DNA from: Methanobacterium petrolearium
GTDB taxonomy: Archaea; Methanobacteriota; Methanobacteria; Methanobacteriales; Methanobacteriaceae
Assembly (NCBI RefSeq): GCF_017873625.1
Contig: NZ_JAGGKL010000013.1
Span: 7,964 to 71,963 of the forward strand
DNA length: 64,000 nucleotides
Direction: 5' to 3'
Below are positions 8,561 through 17,367 of the stretch, in pieces. The position numbers and the translations under genes are program-made. Every line of letters starts with the position of its first letter. Position 1 is the stretch's first letter. The notes under the pieces are model-generated. The model worked only from the letters and a program-made list of their open reading frames with translations, had not been told where the DNA came from and did not search any database.

Positions 8561-9007
8561 TTATGAAATGACGTTTACCGGGACTTTAGCCTTTCTAACC
8601 ACTCTTTCAGTGGTACTTCCCAGCAGGAACCTTTCCAGTCCGTGTTTGCCTGATTTTCCCATAATTATCTGGTCTACATTTTCTTCTTCTGCTGTTTGAA
8701 GAATAACACCTTCTGGTTTGCCTTTTTTGATCATGGTTATCAGATTTATGTTTTTACAGTTACCAGAACATTGTTCGTCTTCAATCTTTTTTTCAAATTT
8801 TTTAACAGCCTGTTTACCTTCTTCGCGTAATTCTTCATCCAGTTTTTCACGTAAATCTTGCTGTGGCAATGAGTTTAAATAGTCCATGTCAATTACATTT
8901 AAAACAATTATATCTGATCCACTTAAGCTGGCTTCTGAAATAGCGTATTCTCCTGCACGTTCAGATGATTCTGAACCGTCTGTAGGTAATAATATTTTGT
9001 AAACCAT
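8561..9007 (-). CDS. Universal stress protein (UspA family)
   Basis: 148 residues, one Usp domain. The N-terminus is KILLPTDGSESSERAGEYAI, and the C-terminus holds the ATP-binding G-x2-G-x9-G(S/T) signature (IMGKSGKHGLERFLLGSTTERV). It presumably binds ATP in the cytoplasm and acts in stress tolerance. It lies downstream of and on the same strand as the DASS transporter gene, with a 90-base gap containing T-rich sequence, so co-transcription is possible but not shown. Confidence 0.9.
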   Translation of the reverse strand: MVYKILLPTDGSESSERAGEYAISEASLSGSDIIVLNVIDMDYLNSLPQQDLREKLDEELREEGKQAVKKFEKKIEDEQCSGNCKNINLITMIKKGKPEGVILQTAEEENVDQIIMGKSGKHGLERFLLGSTTERVVRKAKVPVNVIS

Positions 9008-9097
9008 TTATTAACCCTCCCTTTTGTTATTGGTTTTGTTTTTCATTTTTTTTTAAAAAAAATAAATTAGTAGAATTGAATTCTACTTTTCATTTTT

Positions 9098-10450
<1,353 letters not shown>

Positions 10451-10697
10451 TCCTAAAACTTTTAAATTTAAGTTCGTTTTTAAGCCTCCTGAATTTTACA
10501 GCTAACCTAAGAATTTAGTATAATATAAATATATTTCATAATGATTAATCATTTATATTTTATGATATGTGGTTGTTTTAGGATACATTGTATCAATATG
10601 GATAAAATACTTTAAAAAAGGATAGTCCATGATCTAAAACTAATGGGAGTAAGTTATAATATCAATAATCAGAAACTATTAATAAACAGGAGAAAAA

Positions 10698-10867
10698 ACG
10701 AATTTTAATTTATTAAACACGATTTTATCGTTAGTAATGGCAGTAATTGGTCTTTACGAGATTTTTGGATGGGGTTCACATGCCTGGTCAAACTAAATTA
10801 GCACCATCTATTTGCCATGGTGTTCATAGTGGTGGTTAAAGCTATGAGGAATCAATCACCAAACTAA
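10698..10867 (+). pseudogene. Small membrane protein gene, broken frame and no standard start
   Basis: A TATA box (about 10650-10658) and AGGAG (10688-10692) precede an ACG at 10698. The frame reads NFNLLNTILSLVMAVIGLYE then IFGWGSHAWSN and stops at 10794-10796. A second frame continues with LFAMVFIVVVKAMRNQSPN and stops at 10865-10867. Together they make the two-helix pattern of short methanobacterial membrane proteins. One indel near 10790 separates the halves. The product, if any, is unknown. This could also be two chance frames; the promoter and ribosome binding site argue against that. Confidence 0.5.
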
Positions 10868-11019
10868 AAAAATAATGAAACATAATTAATTCTGTGCCAT
10901 GTTGGAGGCGGGGTGCTGTTTAAAACCTGATCTAGCTGATCTACGTGGTTTTTTGGTGTTGATCAGATCCAAGCAGTCACTAAGGTCGTGAACATCAACA
11001 TAGCACAGAAGATTCTCAT
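10864..11019 (-). pseudogene. Possible small secreted peptide gene with an in-frame TGA
   Basis: From ATG 11019 the frame encodes MRIFCAMLMFTTLVTAWI, a signal-peptide-like stretch, then TGA (10963-10965), and continues without a frame change for 32 codons (STPKNHVDQLDQVLNSTPPP ...) to TAG. A GGAGGTGA site lies 10 bases before the ATG. The promoter (element A, 11068-11111) closely matches the promoter of the Cys-rich gene upstream. I read this as a broken paralogous unit; an 18-residue peptide or a non-coding transcript is also possible. Confidence 0.42.
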
Positions 11020-11067
11020 ATCTTGAACTTCACCTCCCTCTACTTGGTTGGCTATACATAACTCCAT

Positions 11068-11111
11068 GATAAGATAAATGGTTTTTCCAAATTTACACCC
11101 AGATCACACCA
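11068..11111 (-). promoter_or_regulatory. Shared promoter element, copy A
   Basis: On the minus strand: GATCTGGGTGTAA, then TTGGAA, then the TATA-like CATTTATCTTATC. Similarity to copy B extends about 15 bases further upstream (CCGG/CCGA-type block to about 11124). It lies about 50 bases upstream of the small secreted-peptide frame at 11019. Confidence 0.6.
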
Positions 11112-11379
11112 AATTCTCGCCGGAAATCACCCCAAACTCAATTTAAAACCAAAAAAATCTTTTTATTTTTTTTAAAATTTTTAAATTAATAATAAATTGA
11201 TTTATTCATTCCCACTTATTGGGCAGACACAGTGTAAAAACCATTAAAAATCCATATAAAAACTAATAAAATATTAATTAAAAAGTTTATTGGTCATTTA
11301 ATCAAATAAAAAGACGGATATTGTTAATTTCTCTAAAAAAAATAAAAAATAAAAGGTTGTAAATTAACCTTTCCCTAAT
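11112..11379. other. Gene-free AT-rich stretch behind the Cys-rich gene
   Basis: No ORF or RNA gene can be supported. It contains long A/T runs and a short inverted repeat AGGTTGTAAATTAACCT (11353-11369) overlapping the expected 3' end region of the Cys-rich gene, which may act in termination. Confidence 0.3.
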
Positions 11380-11808
11380 CTAGGTTGTGTTTTTACAGTT
11401 TTGACCATCACAGTTTTCATTCCCTGCGTTACCGTTATTCTGGCCGTACTGGTATTGGTGAGCCTGCTCACTGTTTGATGATCCGGATGCACTGTTATCC
11501 TGGCCGTACTGGTATTTGTACTGATTTCCGTCACAGGTTCCATCACAGGTTCCATCACAGGTTCCATCACAGGTCCTATTTTGGGTTCTATCACAGTCTC
11601 CATTACCGGTTCCATCGCAGGTTCCACAGTTGCCACTACCTGAAGCAGTGGTCTCCTGACCATATTGATGCTTGTTCTGAGCGGTAGTCTGGGTGCTATT
11701 TTGATCTGTGGTGGTGTTGTTAGATGTATCATTCAATGCAAAAGCAGGTACGATACTGGCTACCATCACTATTGCACAGATCAATGCTCCTTTTTTCAGA
11801 TTGTTCAC
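11380..11808 (-). CDS. Secreted Cys-rich repeat protein (CDGT and YGQ repeats)
   Basis: 142 residues, GTG start at 11808 with GGAGGTG exactly 7 bases upstream. Residues 1-25 are a classical signal peptide (LICAIVMVASIVPAFA, cleavage after AFA). The mature part is low-complexity, rich in Asn, Gln, Gly, Ser and Thr, with nine cysteines (61, 64, 72, 80, 84, 88, 92, 133, 138). Residues 79-94 are four consecutive TCDG units, encoded by a 12-base tandem repeat. A second repeat, [HY]QYGQ followed by an A-S-G-S-type tail, occurs at about 48, 99 and 119. CxxxC spacing with Asp suggests metal binding or disulfide pairing outside the cell, but no known family fits. Promoter B (11850-11894) drives it. 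The overlapping frame 11364-11732 is a shadow. Confidence 0.72.
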   Translation of the reverse strand: MNNLKKGALICAIVMVASIVPAFALNDTSNNTTTDQNSTQTTAQNKHQYGQETTASGSGNCGTCDGTGNGDCDRTQNRTCDGTCDGTCDGTCDGNQYKYQYGQDNSASGSSNSEQAHQYQYGQNNGNAGNENCDGQNCKNTT

Positions 11809-11849
11809 TCCATTTCACCTCCATTAGTGTGTGACTAAAATAAACTCAT

Positions 11850-11894
11850 GATAGGATAAATGATTATTCCAAGTTAATGCCCAGATCAGACCCA
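11850..11894 (-). promoter_or_regulatory. Shared promoter element, copy B
   Basis: On the minus strand: GATCTGGGCATTAA, TTGGAATAAT, then CATTTATCCTATC as TATA box, 40-odd bases before the GTG of the Cys-rich gene. It is divergent from copy C, with about 90 bases between the two cores. Confidence 0.65.
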
Positions 11895-11984
11895 TTTTAC
11901 TCCCGAAAATTGCCCAATATGGAATCTGAAATTTGAACAGTTCGGATTACTCATTAAAACAATAATGGGGCATGATTTTGGAAA

Positions 11985-12022
11985 GATCTGGGTGTAATCT
12001 TGGAATAATTACTTTTATATAG
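11985..12022 (+). promoter_or_regulatory. Shared promoter element, copy C
   Basis: GATCTGGGTGTAA (11985-11997), TTGGAATAATTA (12000-12011), then the TATA box CTTTTATATAG (12012-12022). It points towards the membrane protein genes at 12231 and 12563 and would give a leader of about 180 bases. Confidence 0.65.
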
Positions 12023-12230
12023 ATGATCTATTTAGTAAATGTAATCCTACAAAAGGCTCTTAAAACAGGTTCATGGCATACTTTTGAACTTAAAACATTT
12101 TTAAAGTTTTAATAATATCATATTTGTCTAAAAACACATGAACCTTTTTTTAAACAGAATTAAAAGCAATAAAAAAAAGTTTTAAAATGGAATTGAAAAT
12201 AAATATTCTAAAATTTATGGGGGAATCATT

Positions 12231-12566
12231 ATGGTTTACGATATGATCTTACCTGCCCTCCCCTTTATCGGGGGCTATTTACTCACTTACAGTCTGTACA
12301 AAATGAAATTGATCAAAAAAGCATTACACATCAATATATGGAATTTAATAATTGGATTAGCATTTCTGATATCTGCAGGAGCAGGTTTCATCCTACTTCT
12401 AGTTATGGAATTAAATATTAAACTGCCAATAAGTCCCGAGTTACTTTACTGGCACGTTGAACTGGGTGTAACCTTGGCCCTGGTCACGGTGTTCCACTTC
12501 CACACCTACTGGAAATCTGCCAAAACTATGTTTGTAGCCGCAAAAAGAAGGAGGTCACAAGCATGA
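12231..12566 (+). CDS. Three-helix membrane protein with conserved histidines
   Basis: 111 residues, ATG with GGGGGAA upstream. Three hydrophobic helices (about 6-23, 36-58, 75-92) and a basic C-terminal tail. His75 in YWHVELG and His89/His91 in FHFHTYWK recur exactly in the C-terminal half of the next gene (FWHVELA, IHLHIYWK), so the two are paralogs. Histidines facing each other on neighbouring helices resemble b-type haem ligands of small cytochrome-like or DUF4405-type proteins; this is inference only. The stop overlaps the next start (ATGA), so the pair is translationally coupled. Confidence 0.7.
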   Translation: MVYDMILPALPFIGGYLLTYSLYKMKLIKKALHINIWNLIIGLAFLISAGAGFILLLVMELNIKLPISPELLYWHVELGVTLALVTVFHFHTYWKSAKTMFVAAKRRRSQA

Positions 12567-13468
12567 TTGGGAAAATAAAATCTGTGATGTCAAAGGAAAA
12601 ATTCGTTCCAGTTTTATCTGGTGAAAAAGTGACCTCTACTTTATCCCGAGAAAAGGTTATCTCTTCTCTATCCAAGGAGAATTTAAGTTTTGTATTAACC
12701 CAAATCCCTATGAAACAGAAATTATTCGCTGCAATTTCCACCATTCCATTCATAGCACTAGGATCCATGTCTGCCTCCTGTGCTACCACCTGTCCTTATG
12801 GGATGGTAAATGACCCTTACCCGGGGCAATGCCCTCGTTATGCGGATTTAAACGGGGATGGATTCTGTGATCTGTCCCAATCAACATCAGTTGCAGCTAC
12901 AGACACAACTGCTGATACTACTACTGATCAGTCTACCTCAGACACCACTACATCTACGGATAGTGTCACCACTACTGATCAGGGGCATGGCAATGGTGCC
13001 AATGCTGATGTCGCACCAGATCAATCTACCGATGCAAACACAACCACACTACCGGATGATCCTGGTTCAGACTATGGAAGCCTTAACGGAGACGGAACCA
13101 ATTACTATATGCTACCCATAACCCTTATATTAATAGGTGGATACTTATTTACATATTACCTGTTTAAAAAGGGCATATTAAAACGGAATAAACACAAAAG
13201 AATATGGAATCTTTTGGTCACCATAGGGTATCTCGGTACAGGAATTACTGGAGTTATTTTAACCTTCATGGTAAATCTTGGCATAAGAACTGCCTTAAAC
13301 CAATCTTTGACATTTTGGCACGTGGAACTGGCGATTTTGATGGTTGTAGGAACTTTGATACATCTTCACATCTATTGGAAGCCGTTTAAAAATATGTTTA
13401 GGGTTCTTTTTGGGTTTAACTTTAATTTAAAAAAGGACCCAAGTAGGGCTAAGGGAACATCTAAGTGA
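12563..13468 (+). CDS. Membrane protein: nonapeptide repeat, Cys/EF-hand-like module, His-bearing three-helix domain
   Basis: 301 residues; the start is fixed by GGAGG at 12550-12554 and the ATGA overlap. Residues 10-45 are four 9-residue repeats of the form S-x-E-K/N-x4-L. Residues 50-72 are hydrophobic and signal-like (KLFAAISTIPFIALGSMSA). Residues 73-105 contain CATTCPYGMVNDPYPGQC and DLNGDGFCDLSQ, a Cys module with a calcium-loop-like DxNxDGxCD. A Thr/Ser/Asp-rich linker (106-180) follows. Residues 182-285 repeat the fold of the preceding protein with His253, His267 and His269. The likely topology is an extracytoplasmic Cys/Ca module held by a membrane domain. The function is unknown; the shared promoter element ties it to the Cys-rich secreted protein next door. 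Confidence 0.72.
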   Translation: MIGKIKSVMSKEKFVPVLSGEKVTSTLSREKVISSLSKENLSFVLTQIPMKQKLFAAISTIPFIALGSMSASCATTCPYGMVNDPYPGQCPRYADLNGDGFCDLSQSTSVAATDTTADTTTDQSTSDTTTSTDSVTTTDQGHGNGANADVAPDQSTDANTTTLPDDPGSDYGSLNGDGTNYYMLPITLILIGGYLFTYYLFKKGILKRNKHKRIWNLLVTIGYLGTGITGVILTFMVNLGIRTALNQSLTFWHVELAILMVVGTLIHLHIYWKPFKNMFRVLFGFNFNLKKDPSRAKGTSK

Positions 13469-13551
13469 TTTTTTCTTACTCCTTTTTTACATCCGACAAA
13501 AGTGCTATAATATTATTAAGACTACTATTTTTTTTACATGTTTATTGATTC

Positions 13552-13605
13552 TGCACTATTAATCGATGTTGCACTATTAATCGATGTTGCACTATTAATT
13601 GATTT
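13552..13605. repeat. Three tandem 18-bp repeats
   Basis: TGCACTATTAATCGATGT begins at 13552, 13570 and 13588; the third copy ends in a variant (TTGATTT). The unit contains ATTAAT and ATCGAT palindromes. It lies in the 400-base gap between the membrane protein pair and the arsenic cluster, and no gene overlaps it. Confidence 0.75.
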
Positions 13606-13867
13606 TACATTGATTTTTGATCTCTTATTTTGATAGAAGATTTCAAATCAAAATAAAGCCCCAAAAATACATGATTTTTAGTTGTCAGTAGAATATCTGG
13701 AGAAATCTACTGATAAAAATGTCTCATAACCTACCATATCTCCTCCTTAACAACACCAAATTATTTCTTCAGATTAGGTAACTTTTATAAGTAAGCAGTA
13801 ATATTAATCTATACATCGAAATATTTGGATATATGGATATCTATATGGAGTATATTATGGTGTGATC

Positions 13868-14635
13868 ATGGAAGAAAAGAAAATAAAGGATCATGTAAAG
13901 GAACGTTACAGGAAAATAGCAACCAAGGAAACATCCTATTGTCCCTGCTGTGGTGGAACAGAGGATATGTTAGAAAGTGCACTAGAACAGGCCAAAGCAA
14001 TGGGATACTCCCAGAAAGAGATGGAGAGTATACCTCAAGATGCCATTTATGGGCTGGGATGCGGGAATCCCACGGCCCTGGCAGAAATTAGTGAAGGAGA
14101 AACAGTACTTGATTTAGGATCAGGAGGGGGAATAGATGTCTTCCTAGCATCAAAAAAGGTAGGTTCAAGTGGTAGGGTAATAGGAGTGGACATGACCCAT
14201 GAAATGGTTAAAACTGCCATTCAAAATGCAGAAGAAGGTGGTTATCAAAATGTTCAGTTCAAACTGGGAGAAATTGAGGATTTACCCATTGAAGATGAAA
14301 CCATTGATGTAATCATTAGTAACTGTGTCATAAACCTAACACCAAATAAAAATATTGCATACAGGGAAGCTTTCAGGGTTTTAAAGCCAGGTGGAAGAAT
14401 CTTAGTTTCTGACCTTGTTACCCATGGTGAAATTCCTGAAGACATCCGGAGAAGTTTTCAAGCATGGTCAGACTGCATAGCTGGAGCAATGGAAAAACAA
14501 AAATACTTGAATACCATTACCCTGGCTGGATTTAAAGATGTGGAAATTATGGAGGCACATTACTTCACCGAACCCAACATGAACATCAGACTAGAAGGAA
14601 AAATTCTCAGCATCCAAGTTAAGGCCATTAAATAG
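13868..14635 (+). CDS. arsM: Arsenite S-adenosylmethionine methyltransferase (ArsM-like)
   Basis: 255 residues from the ATG at 13868 (a GTG at 13862 is the alternative). It converts As(III) to methylated arsenicals with SAM. The N-terminus holds CPCCGG (about 19-24), the next segment YGLGCGNPTALA includes the conserved Cys, motif I is VLDLGSGGGIDVFLA, and ISNCVINL carries the other catalytic Cys region of ArsM. The length is that of short microbial ArsM enzymes. It is the first gene of a four-gene cluster. Upstream are a TATA box (about 13779-13790) and a 16-base quasi-palindrome (13831-13846, ATATGGATATCTATAT) just before the start, a plausible ArsR site. Confidence 0.87.
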   Translation: MEEKKIKDHVKERYRKIATKETSYCPCCGGTEDMLESALEQAKAMGYSQKEMESIPQDAIYGLGCGNPTALAEISEGETVLDLGSGGGIDVFLASKKVGSSGRVIGVDMTHEMVKTAIQNAEEGGYQNVQFKLGEIEDLPIEDETIDVIISNCVINLTPNKNIAYREAFRVLKPGGRILVSDLVTHGEIPEDIRRSFQAWSDCIAGAMEKQKYLNTITLAGFKDVEIMEAHYFTEPNMNIRLEGKILSIQVKAIK

Positions 14636-14662
14636 ACAATGGCCACTAATAAGGTGATATGA

Positions 14663-15016
14663 ATGAAATGCCAAATTTCTGATGAAAAACTTCCTGGAGA
14701 GGACCAAATAAAAAAATTAGAAGAAATAATGAGTCATTTGCCTGATGATAACCAGTTTCAGGAAAAATCAGAAATATTCAAGGCAATAGCAGATCCAACA
14801 CGACTTAAAATATTATATCTTCTAGAAGAAGGTGAGTTATGTGTTTGTGAAGTTATAATGGCCCTTGATAAACCACAATCGACAATTTCCCACCATTTAA
14901 ATGTTCTAAAAAATGCAAAACTCATAAAATGGCGTAAAGAAGGGGTTTGGATACATTACAAACTTGCAGATCCAAAAATTGTTGGCATAATTGGCCAATT
15001 TGCTCAAATCATATAA
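14663..15016 (+). CDS. arsR: ArsR/SmtB-family metalloregulator
   Basis: 117 residues. A winged helix (about 40-110) with FKAIADPTRLKILYLLEEGELCVCEV; the CVC pair in helix 3 is the As(III)/Sb(III) or soft-metal site of ArsR proteins. The recognition helix is DKPQSTISHHLNVLKNAKLI. It lies 27 bases after arsM and is likely co-transcribed, a repressor that leaves DNA when metal binds. It may also act at the separate ArsR-type operator in front of the cadA-like gene at 29.1 kb, since no other ArsR gene is in the window. Confidence 0.9.
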   Translation: MKCQISDEKLPGEDQIKKLEEIMSHLPDDNQFQEKSEIFKAIADPTRLKILYLLEEGELCVCEVIMALDKPQSTISHHLNVLKNAKLIKWRKEGVWIHYKLADPKIVGIIGQFAQII

Positions 15017-15107
15017 AATATGCATCACATGATGGAATTTAATTAAGAATACCTAATCATTAAAGAAAGATCAGATTAAACAAATCAAATTTAACGGAGA
15101 ATGAAAA

Positions 15108-15494
15108 ATGAAGGACAAAAAATTAGCACTGGCACCATGCAGTGGGATGAGCCCTTACGGCCTCATCACCCGGGCGGCAAGTTCAGACACTGTTGAAGAA
15201 TCAGATAAACTCATCTCCATATGCATGGGGGCTACATCAGCAGACAGAGAAGGATTCCGAGACCTCATAAAAAAATATCCCATACTGGCAGTTAATGGCT
15301 GTGAAGGATCCTGTGTGGATAAAATACTCAAACAGAAAGGAGTTAAAGTTGCAGAAAGTATAAATGCCCTTGAAATTTTGGATAAAGAAGATTTAAAGCC
15401 AACTGATGTTTCAAGACTGGACGCAGAAGGGGAAAAAAGTGTGGAAGTGTTAAAGAAAAAAATAAAAGAAATTGCTTCTGAATGCGATTGCTGA
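15108..15494 (+). CDS. DGC-domain putative zinc-binding protein
   Basis: 128 residues. It starts KLALAPCSGMSPYGLITRAAS, has CMGATSADREGF in the middle, then AVNGCEGSCVDKIL and ends in SECDC. The Cys residues near 8, 43, 66, 70 and the end fit the DGC (putative zinc-binding) family, often encoded next to ars genes in methanogens and anaerobic bacteria. The biochemical role is unknown; thiol-based metalloid handling is a reasonable guess from context. GGAG ribosome binding site at 15096-15099. Confidence 0.78.
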   Translation: MKDKKLALAPCSGMSPYGLITRAASSDTVEESDKLISICMGATSADREGFRDLIKKYPILAVNGCEGSCVDKILKQKGVKVAESINALEILDKEDLKPTDVSRLDAEGEKSVEVLKKKIKEIASECDC

Positions 15495-15536
15495 TGAATT
15501 TTTAAGGGGTAATAATTCCAGTGTACGGATGATTCA

Positions 15537-15965
15537 ATGGAACAATCAAATAGAAAGGAAAGAGTTTTATTCATCTGCATTCACAACTCTGTAAGGTCCC
15601 AGATGGCTGAGGGTCTACTTCACCACTATTATGGAAACCGATTTGAAGTTCACAGTGCAGGGAGTCATCCAAGGGGAGTTGACCCCCTGGCTGTAAAAGT
15701 TATGGCTGAAGTTGGAATTGACATTTCCAACCATTTGTCAAAAAGTTTGAAAGAATTTGAAGGCCAGGAATTTGATTACGTGATCACAGTATGTGACAGC
15801 CACTATATCTGTCCAGTATTTTTTAATGGTAAAAAATATATCAAACAATCATTCGATGATCCTTTAGCAATTAATGGAAGTTCAGAAGAAAGAATTAGAG
15901 CTTTCAGACGAATAAGGGATGAATTAAGTGATTGGATTTGTAATCAGTTTACTTCTCCAATCTGA
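15537..15965 (+). CDS. arsC: Arsenate reductase, low-molecular-weight phosphatase type
   Basis: 142 residues. The P-loop is CIHNSVRSQMAEG (C-x5-R, residues 14-20), followed by FEVHSAGSHPRGVDPLAV and VCDSHYICP with the second and third redox cysteines; this is the thioredoxin-coupled arsenate reductase pattern rather than a plain tyrosine phosphatase. It reduces As(V) to As(III), the substrate for ArsM upstream. It is the last gene of the cluster. No ArsB, Acr3 or ArsP pump is encoded nearby. Confidence 0.88.
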   Translation: MEQSNRKERVLFICIHNSVRSQMAEGLLHHYYGNRFEVHSAGSHPRGVDPLAVKVMAEVGIDISNHLSKSLKEFEGQEFDYVITVCDSHYICPVFFNGKKYIKQSFDDPLAINGSSEERIRAFRRIRDELSDWICNQFTSPI

Positions 15966-16121
15966 AAGTTTTCATGCGAATTTATATTTTATGGAAATTA
16001 AAACTATCACATGGGGCACTGCATCTACCCTTCCAATGCAGTAGAATTGAATTAAAATCAGATAGTTCCTTACCTTTTTCCACATTCAACCTGTTTTCAT
16101 AAAGTAGGATATAGAAATCTA

Positions 16122-16775
16122 CTACAATGTGGTGAATTTATTCATAACAGCCCTGGCAGCCCGGGTCTTCACTAAAATAGAGACTTTCATGCCTTTTTTT
16201 AAGACTATGTCTGGTTTGGGAATGGTTATATCTCCATTTTCATAGACAGCCACAATGATGAAGTCTTCAGTGGGGCTGATATCTCCAATTCTTTTACCAA
16301 CAACTTTCTCGTTTTCCAAGTTAAAATCAAGTAATTCAGCATCACCCTTACCCATTACTACCAAGTCTGCGATTTTCGGTCGGATAATTAGTTTTTCCAG
16401 ATAACTGGCTGCTGTAATTTCAGGGCTTATAACCGAGTCAATACCCACTTTGCGGAATGCTTCAGCATGGCTGGGTTCACTTACCCTGGCAATGATTTTT
16501 GGGATGTTATACTCTTTCACCAGGATACAGGCAAGTAAGTTGGCTTCATCGTTTCCTGTGGCAGCCACGAAAACATCTGCACTGGATACATTGGCTTCGT
16601 CTAAGGTTTTGATATCAGTGCCGTTGCCACAGATCACCAGGGCATCCAGTTCAGCTGCAGCATTGGAACACAAAGTTTCATCATTTTCTATTAGGGTAAC
16701 ATCATGACCATCAGCAATTAGAAATGAGGCCAGGCTCAGGCCAACTCTTCCCCCACCCATTACTACTACATACAA
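16122..16775 (-). CDS. trkA: TrkA-family potassium uptake regulator
   Basis: 217 residues with a TTG start at 16773-16775, chosen because GAGGTG precedes it by 6 bases and the product then begins with the RCK strand YVVVMGGGRVGLSLASFL. Residues 1-130 form the RCK-N NAD(H)-binding domain (GGGRVG, Asp/Glu at the end of strand 2, VICGNGTD). Residues 135-217 form the RCK-C domain (VVGKRIGDISPTEDFIIVAV). It gates a Trk/Ktr potassium channel; no trkH/ktrB lies alongside. It is monocistronic. Confidence 0.9.
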   Translation of the reverse strand: MYVVVMGGGRVGLSLASFLIADGHDVTLIENDETLCSNAAAELDALVICGNGTDIKTLDEANVSSADVFVAATGNDEANLLACILVKEYNIPKIIARVSEPSHAEAFRKVGIDSVISPEITAASYLEKLIIRPKIADLVVMGKGDAELLDFNLENEKVVGKRIGDISPTEDFIIVAVYENGDITIPKPDIVLKKGMKVSILVKTRAARAVMNKFTTL

Positions 16776-17367
16776 TTGAAACACCTCGTAAACCAGCAAT
16801 AACAATATCAATACAATGTAAGTCCCTATGTTAAGTGATAAATTTTAATAAAACCTTGAAATCTTTTTTAATGAGGATTAAAGTTTCATCACATTATTGG
16901 TAAGGATCAGAATTTTACGGAGTTCCTGATCATTGCTTACCTGTTGATAACAGTTAACTTTGTAACATCTAAAACTTAACTCACATAAATTTTGACTTTC
17001 TGATATTTAAGTGTTGTAAATAAATTTGGTTTAAGTTTTATTATTTTTAGCCTCGTAAAGATAGAACATACGTGCATATAAATTTTCCTGAGAGATGAAT
17101 AAGTACATTTTTCCAAAAAAGGTTTTTTGCAGTACGTTAGATTTCTATGTTAAAAATAGGTTTTTTTTAATTAGATACGGGAGATTAATCAGTAGTAGAG
17201 TAAATAGGGGGTTGTTTAATGGTGTAGGCCTAAATTGATTAATCCGCGATAAATCTAATTGAATTCAAATAATGTATGGGTTAACCTGGCGGATCAATCG
17301 GTCAATAAAATGTTAAGGGGTTTTGAATAAAAAGATAAGAAAATAATAGTATTACTCCATTAGGGAT
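16776..17367. other. Intergenic region of about 590 bases, no gene seen
   Basis: AT-rich with poly-T and poly-A tracts. No frame has both a ribosome binding site and protein-like composition, and I see no tRNA or repeat. It contains the trkA promoter region and the 3' flank of the NYN-domain gene. Confidence 0.4.

Noticed and set aside
11364..11732. 122-codon minus-strand frame with PVMEPVMEP repeats
   Set aside because: It is a frame-shifted reading of the 12-base repeats in the Cys-rich gene and has no signal peptide or ribosome binding site.
13552..13605. Possible CRISPR array
   Set aside because: The 18-base units are contiguous with no spacers and no cas genes are nearby.
16018..16042. 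ACTGCAT/ATGCAGT inverted repeat between arsC and trkA
   Set aside because: It could be a terminator, but it has only a 7-bp stem and no adjoining T-run.
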